Shown here: piece by piece, positions 26,403-33,957 of the stretch
Numbering within the stretch: position 1 is the first letter of the stretch
Layout: each line of letters begins with the position of its first letter
NCBI GenBank assembly: GCA_015068365.1
Contig: SVKR01000180.1
Span: 1 to 33,957, forward strand
Direction: 5' to 3'
DNA length: 33,957 nucleotides
DNA from: Oscillospiraceae bacterium
Lineage (GTDB): Bacteria; Bacillota; Clostridia; Oscillospirales; Oscillospiraceae
Made by a program: the position numbers and the translations under genes
Notes under the pieces: model-generated
The model's input: the letters and a program-made list of their open reading frames with translations, nothing else
What the model was told of the DNA's origin: nothing
The model's database searches: none

Positions 26403-28012
26403 TGCGCGCATCCCCCTTCCGTATCATTCTGCCGGCCCGGCAGCTTTTCCGCAAAGGCGCGGATGGCGCCGGGGTCGATGGGCTTGGCCGTGTGGCCGTC
26501 CATCCCGGCGGCGATGGCGGCGGCGGCGTCCTCCGGGTCGGTGTTGGCGGTCACGGCAAGGATGGGCGTCCTCGCCCGCGCGTCCGGCAGGGCGCGGATG
26601 GCCGCCGTGGCCTCATAGCCGTTCATCACCGGCATCTGCACGTCCATCAGGATCAGATCGTAAGTCCCCGCAGGGGCGTTTTTCACTTTTTCCACGGCCT
26701 CGCCGCCGTCGGCGGCCTGCTCCACGCTCCAGCCCTCGGCCGTCAGCATCAGCTCGCCGATCTCCCGGTTGATGGCGTTGTCGTCCACCAGCAGGACGTT
26801 CAGCGCCAGCGCCGACGCTTCCGGCTCCGGCGCGGGGGCAGGGACTGCTTCCTCCGGTTCCGGCACGGGCGCGGGCGCAGGTGCGGGGGCCTCCTCCGCC
26901 TTCGGCTCCGCCAGGGCGGCATGCTGCTGGAGGTGGGTGGTGTCCGCCAGCAGCATCACATAGAATTTTGCGTTGCGGTCAATGCGATAGAACAAGATCC
27001 GCTTCCAGAGGATCTCGCCGTCGATGTAGAAAGGGGCGTTGACCTCATAGACCTCTTTTTCCTCCAGCGCCCGGTCCACGACGGAAAGGCGCAGCGGGTT
27101 CGGCCCCTCGGGCATGGCGCCGCCCCGGGCCATGGCAGGCAGGATGTAGTCCAGGTACAGAGCTTCATAGCTGTCGCCCGCGTCGTCGGGCAGCAGGAGC
27201 CCTGCTTTGCCGCTGTTGCTGATGAGCCCGCAGTACTTGCCATCCACCAGATAGGCGATGCGGTCATACTGGTCCATCAGTACGCGCTCCAGCAGCGTCT
27301 TGCGCACGATCGAAATGTTGTAAGGCCGCTCGGTGAGAAAGGCGATCACGTCGCCGGTGACGGGCATCTTGGTCAGCGTCACCTCCACGCGGACGAAAGC
27401 GGCCTCGCCGTTTTTCTGCCGCACCAGCAGGACCTCCGAAACGCTGGTCTGCCCCTCCTGGTAGATGCGCAGCAGCTCTTCCCGGCGCATGATGCTGTGT
27501 TCCGCCCCGCGGTAGGAGGCGTCCAGAACCTGCTTGCTCCGGGCCTGCATCAGCTCGGTATAGCTGTCGCAGGTCAGGTCGCTGTCATACAGATTGGCGC
27601 CTGCCCGCTCCTCCACCTCGTCGCGGGTCAGGTTGACGAGGAACACCGCCAGGGAATCCTTGGTCAGCGCCGCGAGCTGGTCCCGCATCTCGTCATAGCG
27701 CAGGGACAGCACCTTGTCCGTCTCCCGGATGCGCTTCACAATGGTGAACATGACCAGCAGCAGCAGGAAGACGAAAATACTGCCGCCGAAGAGGATGGCG
27801 GCGATGACCAGGTTGGCGATGCCGGTGAAGCCCACGACCAGATAGCCCACCAGGAAGAACACGAGCAGCAGCAGCGGCACGATCAGCAGACCGGTGCCGC
27901 GGGTGCGGTGCGTCAGATCGCCGCTGTCCTTGACGAACATGCCGTAGCGGATAATGTTATAAATCATCAGCGCGCTGCCCAGGAATACCATGCTGTTGAT
28001 TATGAACCGCAA
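26399..28012 (-). CDS. Membrane protein with PAS-like sensor region and C-terminal receiver domain (no kinase domain)
   Basis: TTG start with strong RBS aaggaggg; four predicted TM; PAPAPAPVPEPEEAVPAPAPEPE linker; REC LNVLLVDDNAINREIGELML...YDLILMDVQMPVMNGYEATAAIR...AVTAN. Confidence 0.88.
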   Translation of the reverse strand: MRFIINSMVFLGSALMIYNIIRYGMFVKDSGDLTHRTRGTGLLIVPLLLLVFFLVGYLVVGFTGIANLVIAAILFGGSIFVFLLLLVMFTIVKRIRETDKVLSLRYDEMRDQLAALTKDSLAVFLVNLTRDEVEERAGANLYDSDLTCDSYTELMQARSKQVLDASYRGAEHSIMRREELLRIYQEGQTSVSEVLLVRQKNGEAAFVRVEVTLTKMPVTGDVIAFLTERPYNISIVRKTLLERVLMDQYDRIAYLVDGKYCGLISNSGKAGLLLPDDAGDSYEALYLDYILPAMARGGAMPEGPNPLRLSVVDRALEEKEVYEVNAPFYIDGEILWKRILFYRIDRNAKFYVMLLADTTHLQQHAALAEPKAEEAPAPAPAPVPEPEEAVPAPAPEPEASALALNVLLVDDNAINREIGELMLTAEGWSVEQAADGGEAVEKVKNAPAGTYDLILMDVQMPVMNGYEATAAIRALPDARARTPILAVTANTDPEDAAAAIAAGMDGHTAKPIDPGAIRAFAEKLPGRQNDTEGGCAQ

Positions 28013-28046
28013 GACAACTCCCTCCTTCGGGGCATGGGTTTCTATT

Positions 28047-28075
28047 ATTTTATCATATCATCTCTGCCATGCCAA
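28047..28075 (-). promoter_or_regulatory. Sigma-A-type promoter of the receiver/APC-kinase operon
   Basis: Minus strand TTGGCA-N17-TAAAAT. Confidence 0.65.
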
Positions 28076-28087
28076 GAGCACAAGCGC

Positions 28088-28120
28088 AAAAAAGTCCCCT
28101 TACCGCAGCGCGGCAAGGGG
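28088..28120 (-). terminator. Rho-independent terminator after rsgI
   Basis: Minus strand ccccttgccgcgctgcggtaagggg followed by acttttttgcg. Confidence 0.8.
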
Positions 28121-28127
28121 CTTGAGT

Positions 28128-29081
28128 TCATTGCAGGGGCGCTCCGCCCGGCATCGTGCCCGCCGGGGGCTGGGGCGAAGCGGAAAACGGCGGAATCGGC
28201 CCGCCGCCCTCTCCCCCGCCCGGCGCCGGGGAAACGCACTCCGGGCGCTCCGGCGGCATCGGCGCATCCGCCGGCGGGGCGAAGCGCTCCTCCGGCAGCG
28301 GGTCTGCCTCGGGCGGGGCGGGCATCGCCGGGACTTCGGGCGGGATTGCTGGCATGTCCGGCACATCCTCCCCCTCCGGCGGCGCGGGTGCGTCCTCCGG
28401 CGGAACTGGTGCGTCCTCCGGCGGAACCGGCACGTCCTCCGGCGTCACAGGCGCGTCTGCCGCCCGCTCCGGCACAGGGAGCGCGCGCTCCTCCGCCGGC
28501 GCTGCTTCGCCGCCGGGCAACGGCTCCGCCGCGCCCGTCTCCGCCACGGCGGGGACCCCCGCGGCGCGCTCCACCGTCTCGGCCAGCGTCTGCTCCAGGC
28601 TCTGCGCGTGGGCGGCGCTGATCGTGCCCGCCGTGATGCGCACCGGCGTTTCCCCGCTCGTCAGCGCGCCGCTGCGCTCCAGGTGGGCGGCGGTGGCGGC
28701 CACGGCGGCGCTGATCTTGCGGTGGCGCAGCTTGGTCATGTCCATGCCCGACAGAGCCCTGGCCCCCTCGCTGTCCACTGGGCGGACATCCAGCACATAG
28801 TCAAAGCAGTTGATGGTGTATTCCACAGAGGTCTGCCCGTCCAGGCTCACCGTGCCGCAGGGCAGCGCGTATGCGGTGCCGACGCCCAGGGCGGCCACTG
28901 TCGCCGCTGCCGCCGCGATGGCGGCGATGCGCCGCAGCGTGCTCCCGGTGTGCCGGGCCGGACGGTGCAGCTCCACGCGCTGGCCCAGCTCGTAGGCGGC
29001 ATCCGGGATGCGGACAATGGCGCCGTCGTCGCACAGCACGGCGGCATGGCCGTCCTTCCGATCCACAACGATGCCATTCAT
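28128..29081 (-). CDS. RsgI-like transmembrane anti-sigma factor with proline-rich C-terminus
   Basis: N-terminal MNGIVVDRKDGHAAVLCDDGAIVRIPDAAYELGQRV (RsgI_N type), one TM, TVSLDGQTSVEYTINCFDYVLDVRPVDSEGARAL; ATGA overlap with the sigI-like gene. Confidence 0.83.
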   Translation of the reverse strand: MNGIVVDRKDGHAAVLCDDGAIVRIPDAAYELGQRVELHRPARHTGSTLRRIAAIAAAAATVAALGVGTAYALPCGTVSLDGQTSVEYTINCFDYVLDVRPVDSEGARALSGMDMTKLRHRKISAAVAATAAHLERSGALTSGETPVRITAGTISAAHAQSLEQTLAETVERAAGVPAVAETGAAEPLPGGEAAPAEERALPVPERAADAPVTPEDVPVPPEDAPVPPEDAPAPPEGEDVPDMPAIPPEVPAMPAPPEADPLPEERFAPPADAPMPPERPECVSPAPGGGEGGGPIPPFSASPQPPAGTMPGGAPLQ

Positions 29082-29797
29082 GTCCGCTCCTCCTTCATAT
29101 CGTTCAGATACCGCGCGATCAGCGGAAAGTCCCCGTCCAGGATCAGCGCCGCCATGATGAGATAGTTCCGATAGCGGTCCAGCGTCTTTCTGGAAACGCC
29201 GCTGCCCGCCGTGATGGCGCGGATGGGCAGCTTTTTCTCGCGCTTTAAGCGCGCCATCGCCTCCGGATTGGCCAGAAGCCAGCGGACGGCGCAGGCACAG
29301 TCGGCCTTCGTCCGCGCCTGGGCCGGTGCGCGCCCGGCCAGGTCATAAAAGCGGAAGCCATAGCCTTGCAGCAGCTCGTTGGCCGCCTCGATCTCCTCCC
29401 GGGCGCTGCGGTCCTCCGCCGCCTGGCTCTGGCGCACCACCGCCAGATAGGCCCCCTCCGGGTCCTCCTCGGGCGTGCCCTCCCCGGCCAGCACATGGGG
29501 CGGCACGGGCACCTCCGATCCGCTGTGCCGCAGGGTGCGGAAGTGATCGACCAGGGCGCGGCGGATCAGCATCTGGGCAAAGGGGAGAAAGTCCCCCCTA
29601 TCTTCCCGGTAAACGTCCACGGCGCGGGAAAAGGCCTCCAGCGCCACGGACCACTCATCGTCGCTTTTGCTCACATAACGGCGGCAGACGCGGCTGGCCG
29701 TGCGCAGGATGAGCTGTTCGTTGCCTTCGATCAGTTCCTCCCGCACGCGCACGTTCCCGGCTGCGGTACACGCCAGTTGGTTGACGGACGCGGTCAT
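29078..29797 (-). CDS. sigI: SigI-family RNA polymerase sigma factor
   Basis: GNEQLILRTASRVCRRYVSKSDDEWSVALEAFSRAVDVYREDRGDFLPFAQMLIRRALVDHFRTLRHSG resembles SigI region 2; HTH near ITAGSGVSRKTLDRYRNYLIMAALIL...YLN. ORF extends to GTG 29809; ATG 29797 preferred. Confidence 0.85.
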   Translation of the reverse strand: MTASVNQLACTAAGNVRVREELIEGNEQLILRTASRVCRRYVSKSDDEWSVALEAFSRAVDVYREDRGDFLPFAQMLIRRALVDHFRTLRHSGSEVPVPPHVLAGEGTPEEDPEGAYLAVVRQSQAAEDRSAREEIEAANELLQGYGFRFYDLAGRAPAQARTKADCACAVRWLLANPEAMARLKREKKLPIRAITAGSGVSRKTLDRYRNYLIMAALILDGDFPLIARYLNDMKEERT

Positions 29798-29820
29798 CGT
29801 TCTCACCACTCATTCATTTA

Positions 29821-29849
29821 TACGGACTCCGCCCCCGCAAAACCGGGGT
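29821..29849 (-). promoter_or_regulatory. Putative SigI-dependent promoter of sigI-rsgI
   Basis: Minus strand gccgcgACCCC ggttttgcgggggcggagtc CGTA (20-nt spacer), 24 nt upstream of the ATG. Confidence 0.6.
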
Positions 29850-29905
29850 CGCGGCCCTTTTATGAGTAAAAAATACCCGTCCGAGCTTAAAAACGGCTGA
29901 AAAAC

Positions 29906-30084
29906 GCGGGAGAAATCCGAAGATTTCTCCCGCTCAGACTGTCAAAAAACTATGCTTCAGCGTATCGATCACTGAGCAGCAGGGGAGTCCGAGGGGGCAA
30001 GGCCCCATCGGGTTGAATCAATGAGCTTGTCAAAAAGACTTTTTTGACAAGCTCACGCGGGAGAAATCCGAAGATTTCTCCCGC
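29906..30084. repeat. Intergenic inverted-repeat cluster: two identical 28-bp palindromes flanking another hairpin
   Basis: gcgggagaaatccgaagatttctcccgc at 29906-29933 and 30057-30084; gagcttgtcaaaaa-gact-tttttgacaagctc at 30023-30054; gggggcaaggcccc near 29994. Confidence 0.8.
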
Positions 30085-30102
30085 TATTTCCAGTTTCGGG
30101 GT

Positions 30103-31707
30103 TTACACCGCGTTTTCAGCGCCGGGGCAGCCCATGGGGGCGAAGCCCTCCTGCGGCAGCGCGCCGTTCATGCCGCCCATGGGACCGAAGCCGCCGCGCT
30201 GTGCTCCGCCCATCCGGCCGAAGCCCTGGTTGAAGCCGCCCTCCGGCAGCGCGCCGGGCATGCCGCTCATCTCACCGCCGGGCATGCCGTTCGCCTCACC
30301 ATCCGGGGCGCTGCCCGTCTGGCCGCCGAACATGCCGCCCATCCGGCCGCCGGGCATGCCGCCCATTTCGCCGCCGGGCATGCCGCCCATTTCACTGCCG
30401 GGCATGCCGCCCATTTCACCGCCGGGCATGCCGTTCGCCTCACCATCCGGGGCGCTGCCCGTCTGGCCGCCGAACATGCCGCCCGTCTGACCGCCGAACA
30501 TGCCGCCCATCCGTCCGCCGGGCATGCCGTCCGGGCCGGATACGCCGCTGGCGTTGGAAAGCTGGAAGCTGTCCGCCAGATACAGCTGGCCGACATAGTC
30601 GATGCCGGCCTCGCCGCCCATGGAGGCGCTGCGAACAGAGGCGCTGCCGCCCACCAGGTTGATGTTGCCGTTGGAGTCGATGCCGTCGCCGCTGCTGACG
30701 ATGGTGAGCTTGCCGCCGGTCATGTTGACGGAATAGGTCAGCTCGCTTTCATAAGCGCCGTCGGCGTTGGCGGCGTTCACCGCGTCGTCGGAGCTGTTGA
30801 CGGTGACATCGCCGCCCAGGAGATTTACCACCGTGCCCTCCAGGCCCTCGGCGCTTTGGAGCACCTGCACCACCGGGCCGCTGCCGTCGGCAGACCCCAG
30901 GGTGAGGATCCGGTCGGAGTGGATGGCGTCGTCCCCGGCCGTGACGGTGACGCTGCCGCTGAGGATCGTCAGGTCATAGTTTGTGTTGATGCCGTCGTTG
31001 GCGGCGGTGATGCTGACGGCGGCGCCGTCGAGGATCACGCTGGCGTCGTCCCCGGCCTTGATGCCGTTTTTCGCGTTGCCGATGACGGTCAGTGTGCCGT
31101 CGCCGGTGAGATAGACGCTGGACCCGGCCTTCACCTTCAGCGCCGCGCCGTCGTAGGCGTCGGCCACGGCGCTGTCCTCGCTGGTCTCATCGGCGGGGTC
31201 TTCGTTGTCCGTCAGCGTCACGCTGCCGGAGATGATGATCTTCGCCTCGGCTTCCTTGTTCACGCTCAGCGCCGCGCCGCTGCTGCTGGCCAGATCCAGA
31301 TCCTGCAGCACCAGCACCACGCCGGTGACGCCCTTTTTCACGGTGATGCCGCCGTCGGCGCATTTGCCGCTGATGACATAGGTGCCCGCTTCGCTGATCT
31401 TCACCTCGCCGCTGCTTTCGCTGACGGTGAGGTAGGTGGCGTTTGCCATGTCCGCCTCCAGCGCGGCGGCGGAGTTCTCTGCGGTGCCGTAGACGATCTC
31501 CGCAGCGCTTTCGGCGCTTTGCAGCGCCGTCTGCAGTCCTCCGGCGGCCATGCCGCCGCCGAAGCGCTGGCCCTGCGCAAACTCCTGCGCCGCAGCCGGA
31601 AGCTCGCCCGCGGCGGGTCTGGCCCCCTGCTCGGCGGCCAGCGCGCCCACCGTCAGGAAGGAACCGATCAGGCCCACGACCAGGGCCGATGCAACGATTT
31701 TTTTCAT
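30103..31707 (-). CDS. Secreted carbohydrate-binding domain protein (Cthe_2159/DUF4353-like beta-helix) with Gly-Met-Pro-Gly repeat tail
   Basis: MKKIVASALVVGLIGSFLTVGALA signal peptide; SGKCADGGITVKKGVTGVVLVLQDLDLASSSGAALSVNKEAEAKIIISGSVTLTDNE, GTLTVIGNAKNGIKAGDDASVILDGAAVSITAANDGINTNYDLTILSGSVTVTAGDDAIHSD, SSGDGIDSNGNINLVGG. Confidence 0.85.
   Translation of the reverse strand: MKKIVASALVVGLIGSFLTVGALAAEQGARPAAGELPAAAQEFAQGQRFGGGMAAGGLQTALQSAESAAEIVYGTAENSAAALEADMANATYLTVSESSGEVKISEAGTYVISGKCADGGITVKKGVTGVVLVLQDLDLASSSGAALSVNKEAEAKIIISGSVTLTDNEDPADETSEDSAVADAYDGAALKVKAGSSVYLTGDGTLTVIGNAKNGIKAGDDASVILDGAAVSITAANDGINTNYDLTILSGSVTVTAGDDAIHSDRILTLGSADGSGPVVQVLQSAEGLEGTVVNLLGGDVTVNSSDDAVNAANADGAYESELTYSVNMTGGKLTIVSSGDGIDSNGNINLVGGSASVRSASMGGEAGIDYVGQLYLADSFQLSNASGVSGPDGMPGGRMGGMFGGQTGGMFGGQTGSAPDGEANGMPGGEMGGMPGSEMGGMPGGEMGGMPGGRMGGMFGGQTGSAPDGEANGMPGGEMSGMPGALPEGGFNQGFGRMGGAQRGGFGPMGGMNGALPQEGFAPMGCPGAENAV
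30240..30540 (-). repeat. In-frame GGMPGGEM-type repeats including an exact 69-bp direct repeat
   Basis: tcaccgccgggcatgccgttcgcctcaccatccggggcgctgcccgtctggccgccgaacatgccgccc at 30272-30340 and 30416-30484 (offset 144 bp); 24-bp units encoding GGMPG(G/S)EM between them. Confidence 0.85.
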
Positions 31708-31778
31708 ACTGTTTTACCTCCTTGATTGCTTGAGAAACCGCCGGGAGAGGCCGGCCGGTTTTCTTTTTCACCCATCAA

Positions 31779-31807
31779 TACGCTCCCGCGCCGGGCAAAA
31801 CAGGGGT
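31779..31807 (-). promoter_or_regulatory. Putative SigI-dependent promoter of the beta-helix surface protein gene
   Basis: Minus strand gccgcgACCCC tgttttgcccggcgcgggag CGTA (20-nt spacer), between the upstream terminator and the ATG at 31707. Confidence 0.6.
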
Positions 31808-31824
31808 CGCGGCGAAAAAAACGC

Positions 31825-31856
31825 AAAAAACAGCCCCGGAAGCGCGCTTCCGGGGC
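31825..31856 (-). terminator. Rho-independent terminator of the MATE-ATPase gene
   Basis: Minus strand gccccggaagcgcgcttccggggctgttttttgcg. Confidence 0.85.
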
Positions 31857-31870
31857 GGAGAAATCGTCTT

Positions 31871-33613
31871 CTATATATGTATCGTCAGCACATTGAGGCC
31901 CAGAATACTCTGATATTCCACCTTTTCCGCCATGCGGAACACCATGCGGATGCCCAGGTTTGCGGTGGGGTCGGTCTCTGCGGCGATGCGCGCTCGCTCC
32001 TCCGGGTCAAAGGGCACGCAGTCATCCCGCACGCGCAGGATCACCTTTTGCCTCCGGCACACCACGCGCACGTCCACGCTGTGGCGCCGGCGGTCCTTGC
32101 CGAAGCCGTGGGCCACCACATTGCCCGCCATCTCCTCCAGGAAGAGCGCGGAGAGCAGCGCCCGGCGCCCGTCCACGCCGCATTCCCGGCAAAATTCCTG
32201 CACCTGCCCGGAGATGGTACAGACCTCTTCCAGGCTGCGCACGCTCAGGTCCATCCGCTCATCCGGCAGCGCGCCGAAGTCCCGCGGCAGGACCAAAAGC
32301 GCCTCCATGCTGCGGGGAAATGCCCCGCCACGCCGCCAGGCATCGGCGAGGATGACTGCGATGGTGGTCACGCCGTTGAGCACATTGGCGACATACAGCC
32401 CCGTCGTCCCGATGGCGGGGATCAGCAGCGCGCTGAAGGCCGACACGCACACCACGCCGTCCAGCAGGGAGAGCAGATGCACCAGCTTGTGCCGATCCAG
32501 CGTCTGCCCGCAGCAGACCACATGCATCGCCGGCACGCTGAGGGGCATGCAGAACGGCAGGATGCGAAAGCCCCACCGCGTCATGGCATAGACGCTCGCG
32601 GCGCTGTCGCGGCAGTAAAGCCGGGTCAGCGGGTCGGCCAGCGCCGACAGCACCAGTGCCATCAGCAGCACCATCGGCACATAGCGCCGCAGCATCACGC
32701 GCATGATGTCGGTCAGGCTCTGGCGGTCCTCCTCCCCGACGCTGACGCCGATGAGCATCCGGGACACGGCCAGCATCCCGTTGGGGACGGCCCAGAACAG
32801 GCCGAGGAAGGAGTTGCACGCGGCAAAGGCGCTCAGCCCCGCGCTGCCCACGAATTGCACCAGCAGGGCATTGACGATATAGCCCCGCAGGGTCTGATAG
32901 CCGTTTCCGGCGGCGCCGGGCAGGCCGATCTTGCAGACCTTGCCCAGCTCGCTCCAGTCGCAGGCGCGCAGGGAAAAGCGCAGCACCGCCCTCCGGCTCA
33001 GGAAATAGCCGGCCTCTACGGCGAAGAACACCCACTCGGCCAGCGAACCGGCCAGCGCCAGGCCGAAGGAGCCCATCTGCAGCCGGGAGACGAACAGATA
33101 CGTCAGCGCAGCGTTGGCCGCGATAAAGGTCACCCCCGCGGCGTTGACCCGGCGGGTCTGGTTTTCCAGGGACAGAAAGGACGCCAGCTGGCTGCCCAGA
33201 AGCATGGGGAACACGCCGATGGACTGTCCCAGCAGATAGCGGTTGAAGTGGGCGCGGACCGCCGGGTCCTTCGTAAAGCCCGCGGTCAGATCCAGCGCGC
33301 CCAGCAGCACCAGCACGGCGATGAACACCGCCGCGACCATGGCCGCCACAAGCAGATCCAGGGAAAAAACGCCCTGCATCTTCCCCCGCTCATTCCTGCC
33401 CAGATAGGTGCTGCAGAGGATGGACGCGCCGCCCACCAGAAGAATGCTGACGGCGCTCAGCAGCATGGAAATGGGGCCGTCCAGCCCCACAGCGCCCAGG
33501 GCGGAGGAGCCGATGGCGTTGCTGGCAAACAGGGAAGACACGATGCCGTTCACCGCGCCCAGGGCAGCCAGCAGGATCTGGATGGGGAGCAGGCGGAGCA
33601 TCAGCCGCGCCAC
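31871..33613 (-). CDS. MATE-family multidrug/organic-cation-type transporter fused to a C-terminal RsbW/SpoIIAB-like HATPase domain
   Basis: About 12 TM with MATE-like SLFASNAIGSSALGAVGLDGPISMLLSAVSILLVGGASILCSTYLGR; C-terminal (about 31871-32254) LFLEEMAGNVVAHGF (N box), VRDDCVPFDP, TANLGIRMVFRMAEKVEYQSILGLNVLTIHI. Start GTG 33613 or ATG 33601. Confidence 0.88.
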   Translation of the reverse strand: MARLMLRLLPIQILLAALGAVNGIVSSLFASNAIGSSALGAVGLDGPISMLLSAVSILLVGGASILCSTYLGRNERGKMQGVFSLDLLVAAMVAAVFIAVLVLLGALDLTAGFTKDPAVRAHFNRYLLGQSIGVFPMLLGSQLASFLSLENQTRRVNAAGVTFIAANAALTYLFVSRLQMGSFGLALAGSLAEWVFFAVEAGYFLSRRAVLRFSLRACDWSELGKVCKIGLPGAAGNGYQTLRGYIVNALLVQFVGSAGLSAFAACNSFLGLFWAVPNGMLAVSRMLIGVSVGEEDRQSLTDIMRVMLRRYVPMVLLMALVLSALADPLTRLYCRDSAASVYAMTRWGFRILPFCMPLSVPAMHVVCCGQTLDRHKLVHLLSLLDGVVCVSAFSALLIPAIGTTGLYVANVLNGVTTIAVILADAWRRGGAFPRSMEALLVLPRDFGALPDERMDLSVRSLEEVCTISGQVQEFCRECGVDGRRALLSALFLEEMAGNVVAHGFGKDRRRHSVDVRVVCRRQKVILRVRDDCVPFDPEERARIAAETDPTANLGIRMVFRMAEKVEYQSILGLNVLTIHI

Positions 33614-33709
33614 CAGGAACGTGTGATTAGATGATTCTTCCGCCGGTCCTCCCCCCCTCTCTTTTTCTCAGCATAGTCCATTCCGGCACCGGCGTCAACT
33701 GTTTTGCGC

Positions 33710-33743
33710 AAAAAACAGCCCCGGCATTTCAGACTGCCGGGGC
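33710..33743 (-). terminator. Rho-independent terminator of cysK
   Basis: Minus strand gccccggcagtctgaaatgccggggctgttttttgcg. Confidence 0.8.
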
Positions 33744-33770
33744 CGAAAGGAAGGGAGAGGAAAAACCGGA

Positions 33771-33957
33771 TCATTCCGCGAACAGCGGCGTGGAGAGATA
33801 GCGGTCGCCGGTGTCGGGCAGCAGCACCACGATGGTCTTGCCCTTGTTCTCCGGGCGCTTCGCCAGGGTGACGGCCGCGTGCAGCGCCGCGCCGGAGGAG
33901 ATGCCCACCAGCACGCCCTCGGTGCGCCCGATCTGGCGCCCGGCGGCGAATGCGTCC
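33771..33957 (-). CDS. cysK: Cysteine synthase, C-terminal part (truncated by window edge)
   Basis: Minus translation [64 protein letters not shown]-dependent cysteine synthase C-terminal signature. Confidence 0.9.
   Translation of the reverse strand, partial: DAFAAGRQIGRTEGVLVGISSGAALHAAVTLAKRPENKGKTIVVLLPDTGDRYLSTPLFAE

Noticed and set aside
23460-26618. 1052-aa plus-strand ORF opposite the permease-kinase
   Set aside because: Low-complexity His/Gln/Arg/Gly-rich translation typical of antisense frames in high-GC DNA; the minus strand encodes clear APC-HK-REC domains.
26396-28621. 741-aa plus-strand ORF opposite the receiver protein and rsgI
   Set aside because: Spans several genuine minus-strand genes and their terminator; composition is not protein-like.
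30240-30540. Possible CRISPR-like repeat array
   Set aside because: Repeats are in-frame codons of the beta-helix protein with no unique spacers.
31550-33634. 694-aa plus-strand ORF opposite the MATE-ATPase gene
   Set aside because: Antisense frame with His/Gln/Arg-rich composition that crosses a terminator and an intergenic region.

Overview
High-GC Firmicutes-type chromosome segment (gene content suggests Oscillospiraceae/Clostridia; taxonomy is inference), about 33.9 kb, with no rRNA, tRNA, CRISPR array or transposase recognised. Left to right: the end of an iron/cobalamin-type ABC importer (binding protein end, FecCD permease, ATPase); a truncated-looking cobalamin riboswitch fused to a coding remnant; a secreted protein with two stalk repeats; a Na+:neurotransmitter symporter; a lipoprotein; a 2-oxoacid:ferredoxin oxidoreductase operon (D-A-B-C plus a P-loop ATPase) divergent from ptb-buk and an SSS symporter; a B12-dependent methyl-transfer module (URO-D-like protein, homocysteine S-methyltransferase-like protein, DUF2284 protein, corrinoid protein); MutY; a divergent MoaE-like protein; a MetV-RnfC2 fusion with metV and metF; a HAD hydrolase; an amino-acid permease/histidine kinase/receiver fusion translationally coupled to a membrane-sensor-receiver protein; a SigI/RsgI pair; a Cthe_2159-like beta-helix surface protein; a MATE transporter fused to an RsbW-like ATPase domain; and the 3' end of cysK. 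The strongest new observation is a matched pair of putative SigI promoters (gccgcgACCCC-N20-CGTA). One lies in front of sigI-rsgI and one in front of the surface protein gene, which suggests a compact autoregulated surface-protein regulon. Its RsgI appears to lack the Asn-Pro autoproteolysis site.
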